DNA of 64,000 bases from Pseudomonadota bacterium (GCA_038533575.1 JBCAYL010000001.1:834226-898225), one strand, 5' to 3'; counted from the stretch's first letter, positions 52,571 through 61,805 are shown. A program made the numbers and translations. The notes: generated from the letters alone by a model not told the origin.

Positions 52571-54310
52571 ATGAACCTGTTCGCTGATATTCGCACCGTC
52601 GTCATCTCCGCGCTCGAGGCGCTGATGCGAGAGGGCGTGCTGACCGAGGGGCTCGATCTCGCGAACGTGGCCGTGGAGCCGCCACGCGACGCAGCCCACG
52701 GCGACATGGCAACGAACGCGGCCATGGTGCTGGCAAAGCCCGCCAAGGCAAAGCCACGCGACATCGCCGAGGCGCTCGCCGCGAAGCTCGTCTCCGACGA
52801 CCGCATCGCGCGGGCGGAGGTGGCGGGCCCGGGCTTTCTCAACCTCACGCTTGCAGAAAGTGTCTGGACCGGGACGATCAGCCAGATCCTCGAGGCGGGG
52901 GAGGCGTTCGGCCGGTCGGACATGGGCGCCGGGCAACGGGTCAATGTGGAGTATGTCTCCGCCAACCCCACGGGCCCCCTCCATGTAGGCCACACGCGGG
53001 GCGCCGTCGTGGGCGATGCGCTGGCCTCGCTCCTCGATTACGCGGGCTACGACGTCACCCGCGAATACTACATCAACGATGGCGGCGCGCAGGTCGATAC
53101 GCTCGCCCGATCGGTCTATCTCCGCTACCTCGAGGCGCATGGGCAGGACGTGGCCTTCGAGGACGGCACCTATCCGGGCGATTACCTCGTGCCGGTGGGC
53201 GAGGCGCTCAAGGCCAAGGTGGGCGACGCCTATCTCGACAAGGGCGAGCAATATTGGCTCGCCGAAGTCCGCGAATTCGCCACCGAACAGATGATGGACC
53301 TCATCCGCGCCGACCTCGCGCGGCTCGGGGTGGAGATGGACGTTTTCTACTCGGAGAAGTCGCTCTACGGCACGGGCCGGATCGAGGCCGCCATCGACGT
53401 GCTCGATGAGAAGGGCCTGATCTACAACGGCACGCTCGATCCGCCCAAGGGCAAGACGCCCGAGGATTGGGAGCCGCGGGAACAGATGCTCTTCCGCTCT
53501 ACCGCCCATGGTGACGACGTTGATCGCCCGATCAAGAAATCCGACGGCAGCTGGACCTACTTCGCCCCCGACATCGCCTACCACTACGACAAGGTGGAGC
53601 GGGGCTTTGACGCGCTCATCGACATCTTCGGCGCCGATCACGGCGGCTACGTCAAGCGGATGAAAGCCGCCGTTTCCGCGCTCTCGGACGGCAAGACCCC
53701 GCTCGACATCAAGCTCACGCAGCTCGTCAAGCTCATGCAGGGCGGCGAACCGCTCAAGATGTCGAAGCGCGCCGGCACCTTCGTCACCGCCGCCGACGTC
53801 GTCGACATGGTGGGCCGCGACGCCATCCGCTTCACCATGCTCACCCGCAAGAACGACGCGCCGCTCGACTTCGACGTCGACGTCGTGCGCCAGACGACGA
53901 ACGACAACCCGGTCTACTACGTCCAATACGCTCATGCCCGGGTCATGTCCGTGATTGCAAAGGCAAAAGCCCAGGACATGGACATGTCCGACGCGGCGCT
54001 TGCCAAGGCGGCGCGCCTGGATCACGAGGCCGATGTCGCCGTCGCCAAGAAGCTCGCCGAATGGCCGCGCCTCGTGGAAATCGCGGCGCGCGGCAACGAG
54101 CCACACCGCATCGCCTTCTACCTTCAGGAGCTCACGGCGCGCTTCAACACGCGCTATTCCATGGGCCGCGACAGCGACGACATGCGCTTCTTGCAGGAAG
54201 GCAACACTTCCGAAAGCCAGGCCAAAATAGCGCTTATCCGCGCTGTTTCCGTTGTGATTTCAGCGGGTTTGGGTATCTTGGGCGTATCGGCTCCCGACGA
54301 AATGCGCTGA
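52571..54310 (+). CDS. argS: Arginyl-tRNA synthetase
   Basis: 579 aa, normal length. Class I synthetase charging tRNA(Arg). HIGH motif as HVGH near residue 138 (ANPTGPLHVGHTRG) and KMSKS motif as KMSKR near residue 396. The N-terminal additional domain (MNLFADIRTVVISALEAL) and a C-terminal DALR-type anticodon domain with ELTARFNTRYSMGRD are present. The ATG at 52571 follows a GGAGGCCCGAA ribosome site. Confidence 0.97.
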   Translation: MNLFADIRTVVISALEALMREGVLTEGLDLANVAVEPPRDAAHGDMATNAAMVLAKPAKAKPRDIAEALAAKLVSDDRIARAEVAGPGFLNLTLAESVWTGTISQILEAGEAFGRSDMGAGQRVNVEYVSANPTGPLHVGHTRGAVVGDALASLLDYAGYDVTREYYINDGGAQVDTLARSVYLRYLEAHGQDVAFEDGTYPGDYLVPVGEALKAKVGDAYLDKGEQYWLAEVREFATEQMMDLIRADLARLGVEMDVFYSEKSLYGTGRIEAAIDVLDEKGLIYNGTLDPPKGKTPEDWEPREQMLFRSTAHGDDVDRPIKKSDGSWTYFAPDIAYHYDKVERGFDALIDIFGADHGGYVKRMKAAVSALSDGKTPLDIKLTQLVKLMQGGEPLKMSKRAGTFVTAADVVDMVGRDAIRFTMLTRKNDAPLDFDVDVVRQTTNDNPVYYVQYAHARVMSVIAKAKAQDMDMSDAALAKAARLDHEADVAVAKKLAEWPRLVEIAARGNEPHRIAFYLQELTARFNTRYSMGRDSDDMRFLQEGNTSESQAKIALIRAVSVVISAGLGILGVSAPDEMR

Positions 54311-54395
54311 CCCAACAGGCGCGGGCGGAGCCAGAGGCAGAGTTCAAGAGACCATCGGCGAAGGGCGGTGCCCCGACCGAGGCAGTGAGGCGGAC

Positions 54396-55370
54396 ATGGC
54401 AGAGGCGGATTTCAGTTCCACGGGGGCTGAGCGCCCCGCAACCTACGCGGTGGGGGCAGGGACCTTCATCAGCGTTCTGGGCGGGGTCGTGTCGCTTGCG
54501 CTGATCGCGGGCATTTGCGTGTGGAGCTACAAGCTCATCGCGCGGGACGTCTCCGGGGTGCCGGTGGTGATGGCGCTCGAAGGGCCCATGCGCGTGGCGC
54601 CCGAGGATCCCGGCGGCCGGCCCGCCGATCACCAGGGTCTCGCCGTCAACGAGATCGCCGCGGACGGCACGGCGAGCGCGCCGCGTGACCGCCTAGTGCT
54701 CGCGCCCGCGGCCATGGATCTCACCGACGAAGACGCGCCCATCGGCGAGATTGCAGCAGTCTTCACCGAAGAAGACACGGCCGAGGTCTCGGAAGCGTCG
54801 ATCGAGATGACGGCGCTCGCCCCGGCGGACGTCACGGATGTCGAAGAGCTTGTCGCCTCCCTCGCGGGCCCCGAGGCCGTGGAAGAGACCATTGCAGGCG
54901 CGCTGGCCCCGCTCGACAGCGCAGGCGAGGGGCTGGAAGCCGACGACACCGCAGTTGTGGAGATCGCCGCTGTCCCCGCTGTCGCCACGCTCCCCGATCT
55001 TGGCCCGGGCGTGCGCCGCTCGCTCCGGCCCCAGGTGCGCCCGGTGGCGCTCGATACGAGCCCCGTCGCCCGCCCGGAAGCCCCGGCTGGCATCGACGTC
55101 GCGGCTTCTGCGATCCCGGCGGGTACGCGCCTGGCGCAGCTCGGCGCCTTCGAGAGCCCAGAGGTCGCCCGCGCGGAATGGGCACGCCTCTCCGACCAGT
55201 TCGGACCCTACCTGCGCGGCAAGAAGCGGGTGATCCAGCAGGCCACGAAGGCTGGCCGGACCTTCTACCGCCTGCGGGCGCATGGCTTTGACGATCTGGC
55301 CGATGCGCGCCGCTTCTGCTCCGCGCTCGTGGCCGCGAAGGCGGCCTGCATCCCGGTCCTTGTCGAGTAA
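54396..55370 (+). CDS. SPOR-domain membrane protein
   Basis: 324 aa. One membrane segment lies at about 27-49 (ISVLGGVVSLALIAGICVWSYK), an acidic alanine-rich linker follows, and the C-terminal SPOR domain spans about 245-324 (AQLGAFESPEVARAEWARLS; GRTFYRLRAHGFDDLADARRFC). SPOR domains bind denuded peptidoglycan at the septum. The gene lies between argS and nagZ, which encodes a muropeptide-recycling enzyme, so a cell-wall role is supported by neighbours as well. Confidence 0.92.
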   Translation: MAEADFSSTGAERPATYAVGAGTFISVLGGVVSLALIAGICVWSYKLIARDVSGVPVVMALEGPMRVAPEDPGGRPADHQGLAVNEIAADGTASAPRDRLVLAPAAMDLTDEDAPIGEIAAVFTEEDTAEVSEASIEMTALAPADVTDVEELVASLAGPEAVEETIAGALAPLDSAGEGLEADDTAVVEIAAVPAVATLPDLGPGVRRSLRPQVRPVALDTSPVARPEAPAGIDVAASAIPAGTRLAQLGAFESPEVARAEWARLSDQFGPYLRGKKRVIQQATKAGRTFYRLRAHGFDDLADARRFCSALVAAKAACIPVLVE

Positions 55371-55374
55371 GGCC

Positions 55375-56370
55375 GTGGCCGGGGCCTATATCCTCGGCTG
55401 CGCGGGGCCTGAGCTCTCGGCATCGGAGGCCGCGTTCTTTCGCGCGGCCGACCCTTGGGGCTTCATCCTCTTCCAGCGGAATTGTGAAACAAAGGCGCAG
55501 GTGCACCGCCTGACGGCGGCGTTGCGCGCGGCCGTGGGCCGCGATGCGCCGGTGCTCATCGATCAGGAGGGAGGCCGCGTGCAGCGGCTCTGGCCCCCGG
55601 TCTGGGCGTTGCATCCGCCCGCGCTCGACCTTGTGGAGGCCAGCCCGGACCCGGAGCGGGCCCTCTGGTTGCGCGGCGCGCTCATCGCCGCTGAATTGCG
55701 CGAGATCGGGATCGACGTGAACTGCGCGCCCATGGGCGACACGGCATTCGCCGGGACCCATCCCCGGCTGCGCAATCGATGCTACGGGCAAACAGCGCCC
55801 GAGGTGGCGCGGCGGGCTCGCGCGCTGGCGAACGGACAGGTGGCGGGCGGGGTCCTGGGCGTCCTCAAGCACATGCCCGGCCACGGCTCGGCCACGAAAG
55901 ACAGCCACATCGACCTCCCCCGCGTGACGAAATCCGCGGAGATCCTCGCGCGCGAAGACTTCGCCCCCTTCAAAGCACTCGCGGACCTGCCGCTGGGCAT
56001 GACGGCCCATGTCGTCTTCGAGGCCCACGATGCCGAGCGCCCGGCCACGACGTCGCCTGTCATGCACCGCATCATCCGGGAGGAGATTGGCTTCGACGGG
56101 CTGCTGATGACCGACGATCTCTCCATGGAGGCCCTCGCGGGCAGCGCGCGCACCCGATCCGAGGCGGCGCTCAGCGCGGGCTGCGACGTCATTCTTCACT
56201 GCAATGGCGACATGGCGGAGATGGAGGAGGTCGTCACCGTGGGCGCCATGACGGAGGCCGCCGCGGCCCGGGCGGCCCGCGCCCTCGCCGCGCGGCCGGC
56301 ACCGGCACACATTGACACCGACGCGCTCACCGCCGAACTTCGCAGCCTCACGAACGGAGCCGCTGCATGA
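55375..56370 (+). CDS. nagZ: Beta-N-acetylhexosaminidase (NagZ)
   Basis: 331 aa. Family 3 glycoside hydrolase that removes N-acetylglucosamine from muropeptides in the cytoplasm for cell-wall recycling. The general acid-base motif is KHMPGHGSATKDSHIDLP and the nucleophile Asp is in LLMTDDLSMEAL. The start is a GTG at 55375 (reads VAGAYILGCAG), 5 nt after the SPOR stop; a TTG at 55360 would overlap it. Its end overlaps scpA as ATGA. Confidence 0.94.
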   Translation: MAGAYILGCAGPELSASEAAFFRAADPWGFILFQRNCETKAQVHRLTAALRAAVGRDAPVLIDQEGGRVQRLWPPVWALHPPALDLVEASPDPERALWLRGALIAAELREIGIDVNCAPMGDTAFAGTHPRLRNRCYGQTAPEVARRARALANGQVAGGVLGVLKHMPGHGSATKDSHIDLPRVTKSAEILAREDFAPFKALADLPLGMTAHVVFEAHDAERPATTSPVMHRIIREEIGFDGLLMTDDLSMEALAGSARTRSEAALSAGCDVILHCNGDMAEMEEVVTVGAMTEAAAARAARALAARPAPAHIDTDALTAELRSLTNGAAA

Positions 56371-57158
56371 GCGAGGACAGCATCCTGGACACCAGTGTCG
56401 CCGACCGCCTTGCGGCCGAGGCGCTCATCGTGGACGTGGACGGGTTCGAAGGCCCGCTCGACCTCCTGCTTACGCTCTCGCGGACCCAGAAGGTGGACCT
56501 GCGCAAGATCTCCATCCTGCACCTCGCGGAGCAATACCTGGCTTTCGTGGAGAAGGCCAAGGAGCTCCGCATCGAGCTCGCCGCCGATTACCTCGTCATG
56601 GCGGCCTGGCTCGCCTTCCTCAAATCACGCCTGTTGCTGCCGCCGGACCCGGCAGAGGAGGGGCCGAGCGGGGAGGAGCTCGCCGCGCATCTGGCGTTTC
56701 AGCTCGAGCGCCTGCAGGCCATGCGCGATGCCTCTGCCCGCCTCATGGGGCGCGACAGGCTGGGCCGCGACTTCTTTCCGCGCGGCGTGACCGAGGATGT
56801 CACCCGCGTGCGCCGCGTGGAATACACCGCCACCATCCTCGATCTGATGCAGGCCTATGCCCGCATCCGCACCAAGGATGAGTTTCGCCCGCTCTCCTTC
56901 GATGCGCGAGAGAGCATCCTCACGATGGAGCAGGCGCTCGACCGTCTGCGCGGCCTCATCGGCTTCGCGGGGGAATGGACCGATATCATGTCCTACCTGC
57001 CCGATGACTGGGCCGGCGATCCCAAGCGCCGCCGCTCCGCCACGGCCTCGACCTTCGCCGCGACGCTCGAGCTTGTGAAAGAGGGCAAGCTGGAGCTCCG
57101 GCAGGAGGAGGTCTTCGCGCCCCTCAAGATGCGCATGCGGGAGGCGAGCGGTGGCTGA
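56367..57158 (+). CDS. scpA: Segregation and condensation protein A
   Basis: 263 aa. The kleisin subunit of the Smc-ScpAB condensin. N-terminal domain motif VDVDGFEGPLDLLLTLSRTQKVDL and C-terminal winged-helix part. It links Smc heads. The ATG overlaps the nagZ stop; its stop lies inside the start of scpB, giving an 8-nt overlap. Confidence 0.95.
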   Translation: MSEDSILDTSVADRLAAEALIVDVDGFEGPLDLLLTLSRTQKVDLRKISILHLAEQYLAFVEKAKELRIELAADYLVMAAWLAFLKSRLLLPPDPAEEGPSGEELAAHLAFQLERLQAMRDASARLMGRDRLGRDFFPRGVTEDVTRVRRVEYTATILDLMQAYARIRTKDEFRPLSFDARESILTMEQALDRLRGLIGFAGEWTDIMSYLPDDWAGDPKRRRSATASTFAATLELVKEGKLELRQEEVFAPLKMRMREASGG

Positions 57159-57879
57159 GCCCGAGGAAGAAAGCCTCTTCGAGGCCCCGCCCATGGGCGA
57201 GCAGGAGCGCATGGTGGAGGCCATCCTCTTCGCCAGCGCAGAGCCCGTGACGGTGCGCGAGCTCACGGGGCGCATGCCCCACGGGTCGGAGCCCGCCGCG
57301 GCACTGGAACACCTGCGCAAGCGCTACGAGGGCAGGGGCGTCGCCGTGGTCCGCGTGGGCGAAGCCTGGGCCATCCGCACCGCGCCCGATCTCGGCTTTC
57401 TCATGCAAAAGGAGACGGTGGAGACGCGCAAGCTTTCCCGCGCGGCGATCGAGACGCTGGCCATCACCGCCTACCACCAGCCGGTGACCCGCGCCGAGAT
57501 CGAGGAGATCCGCGGCGTCAGCGTGAGCCGGGGCACGATCGACCAGCTCTTGGAGCTCGGCTGGATCAAGCTCGGACGCCGCCGAATGACGCCCGGCCGC
57601 CCGGTGACCTTTATCGTGACCGAAAGCTTTCTCGATCATTTTGGGCTCGAGTCGGCGCGGGATCTGCCCGGCCTCAAGGAACTGCGGCAGGCGGGCCTCC
57701 TCGACAGCCGGCCACCGCCCGGAGCGGATGAAGACGGCGAGGACCCGGAACTTGAAGCTGACGCGGAAGAACCCGATCTCTTCGAGGACGATAGCGAAGA
57801 GGCGGGTGACGCCGGAGAAACGCAGCACGAGAACGACGACATCGCCCCCGAAGGCGAAACAAGCGAGGCGAAGACATGA
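57151..57879 (+). CDS. scpB: Segregation and condensation protein B
   Basis: 242 aa. Two winged-helix domains are seen (EQERMVEAILFASAEPVT; LSRAAIETLAITAYHQPVTRAEIEEIRGVS, in part). The C-terminal 60 residues are a long acidic tail, more extended than in short ScpB proteins. It dimerises and binds ScpA. The start is a GTG at 57151 that overlaps scpA; its stop overlaps the next gene as ATGA. Confidence 0.94.
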   Translation: MAEPEEESLFEAPPMGEQERMVEAILFASAEPVTVRELTGRMPHGSEPAAALEHLRKRYEGRGVAVVRVGEAWAIRTAPDLGFLMQKETVETRKLSRAAIETLAITAYHQPVTRAEIEEIRGVSVSRGTIDQLLELGWIKLGRRRMTPGRPVTFIVTESFLDHFGLESARDLPGLKELRQAGLLDSRPPPGADEDGEDPELEADAEEPDLFEDDSEEAGDAGETQHENDDIAPEGETSEAKT

Positions 57880-58097
57880 ACCAGATACTCAACATGGTCC
57901 TGCGCATGTTCATGCGGAAGGTGATCTCCAAGGGCATGGACAAGGGCTTTGACATGGCCGCGAAGCGCGGCAGCAAGAAGGACAAGCCCGCCGAGGGCGT
58001 CAGCGAGGCCGACCGCGCCGAGATGGCCGCAACGCGCCAGAAGCAGAAGCGTGCGAAGCAGGCCATGCGCGTGACGCGGCGGATCGGGCGCTTCTGA
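57876..58097 (+). CDS. Small basic protein after scpB
   Basis: 73 aa. An amphipathic or membrane-associated start (MNQILNMVLRMFMRKVISKG) is followed by a lysine-rich region and a helix (SEADRAEMAATRQKQKRAKQAMR), ending RRIGRF. It is translationally coupled to scpB through ATGA. No known motif. The last part has a diverged copy at 58763-58867. Confidence 0.85.
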   Translation: MNQILNMVLRMFMRKVISKGMDKGFDMAAKRGSKKDKPAEGVSEADRAEMAATRQKQKRAKQAMRVTRRIGRF

Positions 58098-58153
58098 GCC
58101 GTCGCACCTGCGCGGGCTGAATGGCGGCGGACAGCGTCGCACGCCCGCAGGGC

Positions 58154-58687
58154 CTATTTCGAGAACCGCGCGCGCACCTCTTCGATATCGAGCGGGGTTT
58201 CGAACAGGTGCTCGGGCTCCCATTCGCTCCGTTCCGCCTCGAAGAAATCGCCGCCATAGACGTGGAGCGCCGCTGTCAATCGCGGGATCGGGTTCGTGAC
58301 CGAGTGAATGATGTCCGCGCCCATGGGGCACACGTCGCCCGTGGACAGGGACTTCGCACCGGCCGCCTCGATCAGGCCGTTGGGATGATCCTTCACCCGC
58401 CGCCAGAAGATGTTGTCCTCCCGCCCGCCATAGATCCCGATCACGGCCCACATTTCGTGGTTGTGCGGGGGGATCGTGGTCGAAGGCTTCCAGGCCAGGT
58501 TCACGATTGTCAGGTTTGGCGACGCGTAGAGGGGCGTGATCCCGGGCTCCGTGGGCTCTCCAAGCGCGGCCAGGACCTTCGATGGGTCCGACAAGGCGCG
58601 TCGCATGACCTCCGCGGCTGACTTGTGCGTGGGGTCCTTGTCCACCGCGTCGCGGCAATCCGCGATAAAGGTATCGAGGTCGAACAT
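58154..58687 (-). CDS. Cysteine-dioxygenase-like cupin enzyme
   Basis: 177 aa. The cupin metal site is visible as PPHNHEMWAVIGIYGG (HxH) and the second-site histidines in IIHSVTNP and ALHVYGGDFF. The fold and spacing match the cysteine-dioxygenase-like branch of cupins, which oxidises thiols with non-heme iron, though substrate residues cannot be confirmed. The ATG at 58687 has a GGAGGG site 7 nt upstream. It lies between the small gene after scpB and a truncated copy of that gene. Confidence 0.8.
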   Translation of the reverse strand: MFDLDTFIADCRDAVDKDPTHKSAAEVMRRALSDPSKVLAALGEPTEPGITPLYASPNLTIVNLAWKPSTTIPPHNHEMWAVIGIYGGREDNIFWRRVKDHPNGLIEAAGAKSLSTGDVCPMGADIIHSVTNPIPRLTAALHVYGGDFFEAERSEWEPEHLFETPLDIEEVRARFSK

Positions 58688-58762
58688 CGCGCATCCCTCC
58701 CAGGGTGAGGGTACCACATTCGGCGCGAATAGTCTGCCTCGGGCGCCCGCAAGACGGGCGGT

Positions 58763-58867
58763 GACGGCGTCAGCGACGAAGACCGCGCCGAGATGGACGC
58801 CATGAGAAAGAACCAGAAGCGCACAAAACAAGCCATGCGCGTCGGCCAGCGGATGTCGAAGGTCTAG
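58763..58867 (+). pseudogene. 5'-truncated duplicate of the small gene after scpB
   Basis: The plus strand from 58763 to the TAG at 58865-58867 reads DGVSDEDRAEMDAMRKNQK and then RTKQAMRVGQRMSKV. This aligns without gaps with the last 33 residues of the protein encoded at 57876-58097 (GVSEADRAEMAATRQKQKR; AKQAMRVTRRIGRF), about 20 of 33 identical. There is an in-frame TAG about 30 nt upstream and no start with a ribosome site. An ATG at 58792 could give only 24 residues. It is read as a gene remnant. Confidence 0.75.
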
Positions 58868-58985
58868 GCGGTACAGGCGCTAGATCGCTTGGACGGCGCA
58901 AGGTCTGCTCAGCGGAAGAAGCCGACTTTCGCCGTTCAAGGCACAAGGTCCGCTTCGTCGAAACTGTTGCTAGGGTAGATTCGTA

Positions 58986-59579
58986 TCAAGTCGCCGTTTG
59001 TTTGGCGATTTTCTTGTTGAGGCGTGCGATGTTTTTATCCCAATCATCCGCCCAACCCTGTGATCTGGCTTGTTCGCAGAGCGCACGCGCTAGCGTCAGG
59101 TTACCACGTTTTTCTTCGATGATCCGAAGTTGGCGATACCCCGCATGGGCAGGCATGAAGTCCCATTCCTTATCATCTTTAAAGACACGCACAGCGTTCT
59201 CGGAAAGTCCAATCTGTCTCTGAAAACTCTGCACGGCCTCCTCCAATGCGAAATCGTCATGATCGCGCCAGCGGTAGTAAAAACCACCCCTTGCCGCCCA
59301 ATAGAAATGCAGGTTCAGAACTGAAATTTCGTCTGTGACAAGCGTATCCGCGTGGCCCAATAGTTTGTAGCCCAGATGACGAAGGGCTTCCTTCTTGAGA
59401 TGCCCAACTAGGCTTCCGATAGCCGATGGATTCCCAGAAGCGGCCAACGCTTCCGCAGAAATGTTTCCGAGCGGCTGAAAGGCGCTTTCAATGGTTTCCC
59501 GTTCCTCCGATGACAGAGCAGACTGCCACCACGAAGGAGCAGTCGAGGTTGTCTTTTTCCGAGATAGAAACGGGAGCAT
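58986..59579 (-). CDS. Orphan hypothetical protein
   Basis: 197 aa, soluble. A basic start (MLPFLSRKKTTS) precedes a helical body (EERETIESAFQPLGNISAEALAAS, in part) with an aromatic patch (LNLHFYWAARGGFYYRWRD) and a C-terminal part with repeat-like helices (AGYRQLRIIEEKRGNLTLARALCEQ). The end suggests one or two TPR-like repeats. No family recognised. Base composition is lower in GC than in the core genes around it. The ATG at 59579 is the first in frame. Confidence 0.65.
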   Translation of the reverse strand: MLPFLSRKKTTSTAPSWWQSALSSEERETIESAFQPLGNISAEALAASGNPSAIGSLVGHLKKEALRHLGYKLLGHADTLVTDEISVLNLHFYWAARGGFYYRWRDHDDFALEEAVQSFQRQIGLSENAVRVFKDDKEWDFMPAHAGYRQLRIIEEKRGNLTLARALCEQARSQGWADDWDKNIARLNKKIAKQTAT

Positions 59580-59807
59580 GTGTTAGTGTAGCCACCTAAC
59601 TTGAGAGGTATCTTTGCGAGCACGATAGTAAGACTTGTCGTGTCAGAAAAGCTATGCTCGAAAACTGACATTCGTATCTTCCGCAGCATTGATGACTTTG
59701 GGCTCAGAGCTGACCTTTGCGGCGAAGCAGCGCCGTGCGATGAATGCGGGGAGTTTCTCGGCAGGACGAAGTGTCACTTCGCGAGGTCTCCAACGAGGGC
59801 TCACGTT

Positions 59808-60275
59808 CTAGTTCTCCCTCTGCGTTATGCCTTTAAAGACCACCACAACCAACGCAGCGACAAGCAGCATTGCGAAGAGATCGCTCACAGCAGACCAAAA
59901 TCCGCATGATGTTAACTCTCCGCCAATCCTGACAGCGCAGTCGCGATAATAAAATTCGATTGGGATAGATGCCGGCCGGATAGACTGCAAAAAAAGGATT
60001 ATCGGGATTACCACAACGAGGCCCGGAAAAGGAATGATATCGCTGGCCGAACGTCCGGGAAACTTTTCAAAAAGGTATCGGGTAAGGCGGAATAAGAAGT
60101 AGAGAATGACGGATAAAAATATCGTATTCAGGGCCAGTTGAGCTGCATTGCCGAAGACACCTTTAATAGAAAAACGTCCCACAAACAGAGCGCTCACAAT
60201 GTATGTGACTTGCTGCGCCAAGAAGGCATAGAAATACAGGCAGATGAAAATTGTGAAGTTTCGGCTGGGCCACAT
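59808..60275 (-). CDS. Orphan multi-pass membrane protein
   Basis: About 155 aa with four hydrophobic segments (FTIFICLYFYAFLAQQVTYIV; NTIFLSVILYFLFRL; PFPGLVVVIPIILFLQSI; LFAMLLVAALVVVVFKGI). Two cysteines lie between the third and fourth helices (DCAVRIGGELTSCGFW). No family recognised. The start is uncertain: ATG 60275 is used; the frame continues upstream to a TTG at 60341. There is no good ribosome site for either. The gene is AT-rich compared with the rest of the window, in the same patch as the orphan at 58986. Confidence 0.55.
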   Translation of the reverse strand: MWPSRNFTIFICLYFYAFLAQQVTYIVSALFVGRFSIKGVFGNAAQLALNTIFLSVILYFLFRLTRYLFEKFPGRSASDIIPFPGLVVVIPIILFLQSIRPASIPIEFYYRDCAVRIGGELTSCGFWSAVSDLFAMLLVAALVVVVFKGITQREN

Positions 60276-60507
60276 ACAAGTACGATCTACGCGGTTCAAT
60301 TGCTCTCTCAGACAAGAGGGCCATGAATTTATGACTTGCAACCGCAGCGTGCGGCGTCAACTCCTATGTCACGAAGAGCACCAGTGACAAAGCACTTGGA
60401 GTGATTGAATTTTCTTCATGTCGTGAAGGTAGATAGTAATTCTTGGCGTGGGACGGGTCAGTATGGGCTCGAAGCGGACCTCGGACGCAGCGGCCTGCGG
60501 TGATGCC

Positions 60508-61572
60508 TCAGGCGGCGAAATGCTTAGAGAGCTTCAGGCCCTGGCCCTGGTAGTTGCTCTTGAGCCCCGTGCCGTAGAGCCGCTCGGGCTTTTCGGACAT
60601 GCGCTCGTAGACGAGCCGGCCCACGATCTGGCCATGTTCCAGTACAAACGGAGCCTCGTGGCAGCGCACCTCCAGGACCCCACGGGAGCCCGCGCCCTCG
60701 CCGTGGCCGAAACCCGGGTCGAAGAAGCCGGCGTAGTGCACGCGGAATTCGCCCACCATGGCGAGGTAGGGGGCCATCTCGGCGGCGTAGTCCGGGGGGA
60801 TGGTCACGGCCTCTCGGCTCACAAGGATGTAGAACGCGCCGGGGTCGAGGATGATGCGCCCCTCGGTCGTACGGATCTCCTCCCAGAATTCCGCGGGCGG
60901 GTAGTGGCCCAGCTTCTCGAGGTCGATGACGCCCGTGTGCGGCTTGGCGCGGTAGCCCACGAGATCGCCATCCGCGGGCTTCAGATCGACGGAGAAGCCG
61001 AGCCCATCGGCGATGGTGGCCGCGCCATCCACGAGCGGGCTCGCGGCGTGGAGCGCGGTGAGCTCGGCGTCGGCGAGGACGGCGTGACCGTTCCGGAAGC
61101 GGATCTGGTTGAGCCGCATGCCCGGCCGCGCGAGGACGGAAAAGGAGCGGGGGCAGATCTCGGCGTAGAGCGGCCCGTCATAGCCGGGTGCGATGCGGTC
61201 GAACTCCACGCCGTCATCGGTGATGGTGCGCGTCAGGAGGTCGAGCCGCCCGGTGGAGCTCTTCGCGTTGGCGACGGCTTGCACACCGTCGGGCAGAGCG
61301 AGCCGCTCCATGAGCGGGACGACGTAGACGCAGCCCTTCTCCAATACCGCGCCGTCCGAGAGATCGATGCGGTGCATCACGAAATCATCGAGCCGCTGGG
61401 CCACGGAGCGGCCCTCTCCGGTGAGAAAGGAGGCGCGGACGCGGTAGGCGACCGGACCGAGGCGCAAATCGAGCGACGCGGGCTGGAGCTGTTCGGGGAT
61501 GATCGCGGGGTCGCCGGTGATCGCGCCCTCTGCGATGAGCGCTTCGATCCGTTGGCTAGGAAACACGCCCAT
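60508..61572 (-). CDS. dcd: 2'-deoxycytidine 5'-triphosphate deaminase (long two-domain form)
   Basis: 354 aa, about twice the length of E. coli Dcd, as found in alphaproteobacteria. It deaminates dCTP to dUTP for thymidylate synthesis. Each half has a dUTPase-like core: VANAKSSTGRLDLLTRTI and GPLYAEICPRSFSVL in the first half, and PYLAMVGEFRVHYAGFFDPGFG with SRGVLEVRCHE in the second. The ATG at 61572 (MGVFPSQRIEALIAEG) has an AGGGACGGC site upstream. Confidence 0.93.
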   Translation of the reverse strand: MGVFPSQRIEALIAEGAITGDPAIIPEQLQPASLDLRLGPVAYRVRASFLTGEGRSVAQRLDDFVMHRIDLSDGAVLEKGCVYVVPLMERLALPDGVQAVANAKSSTGRLDLLTRTITDDGVEFDRIAPGYDGPLYAEICPRSFSVLARPGMRLNQIRFRNGHAVLADAELTALHAASPLVDGAATIADGLGFSVDLKPADGDLVGYRAKPHTGVIDLEKLGHYPPAEFWEEIRTTEGRIILDPGAFYILVSREAVTIPPDYAAEMAPYLAMVGEFRVHYAGFFDPGFGHGEGAGSRGVLEVRCHEAPFVLEHGQIVGRLVYERMSEKPERLYGTGLKSNYQGQGLKLSKHFAA

Positions 61573-61668
61573 GCCGTCCCTCCCTTGTACAAAACGTTCT
61601 CTGCGCGCCGAGGCGCCGTACAAAACGGGGCAAACCGGGGTCGATCAGCCGGAGCGGGGGTGGAGTTT

Positions 61669-61745
61669 TGGTCGGGCTAGCAGGACTTGAACCTGCGACC
61701 TTCCGTCCCCCAGACGGACGCGCTACCAGGCTGCGCCATAGCCCG
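61669..61745 (-). tRNA. tRNA-Pro (anticodon GGG)
   Basis: 77 nt with encoded CCA, minus strand. The acceptor stem pairs CGGGCTA with TAGCCCG. The anticodon stem TCCGT/ACGGA holds CTGGGGG, giving anticodon GGG. The D-arm GCGCAGCCTGGTAGCGC and T-arm GCAGG-TTCAAGT-CCTGC are complete. Confidence 0.97.
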
Positions 61746-61805
61746 ACTGAGGGCGGGGTATAGCCTATTGAGAAGCCCGTACAACCCGCAAAATCCAATG
61801 GTCTG

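Noticed and set aside
51299-54106. 935-codon open frame on the minus strand
   Set aside because: It runs antisense across dgt and argS, both certain genes, and has the amino-acid bias of a shadow frame.
59601-59909. 102-codon plus-strand frame in the AT-rich patch
   Set aside because: It overlaps the end of the membrane orphan in antisense, has no ribosome site and shows no ordered features.
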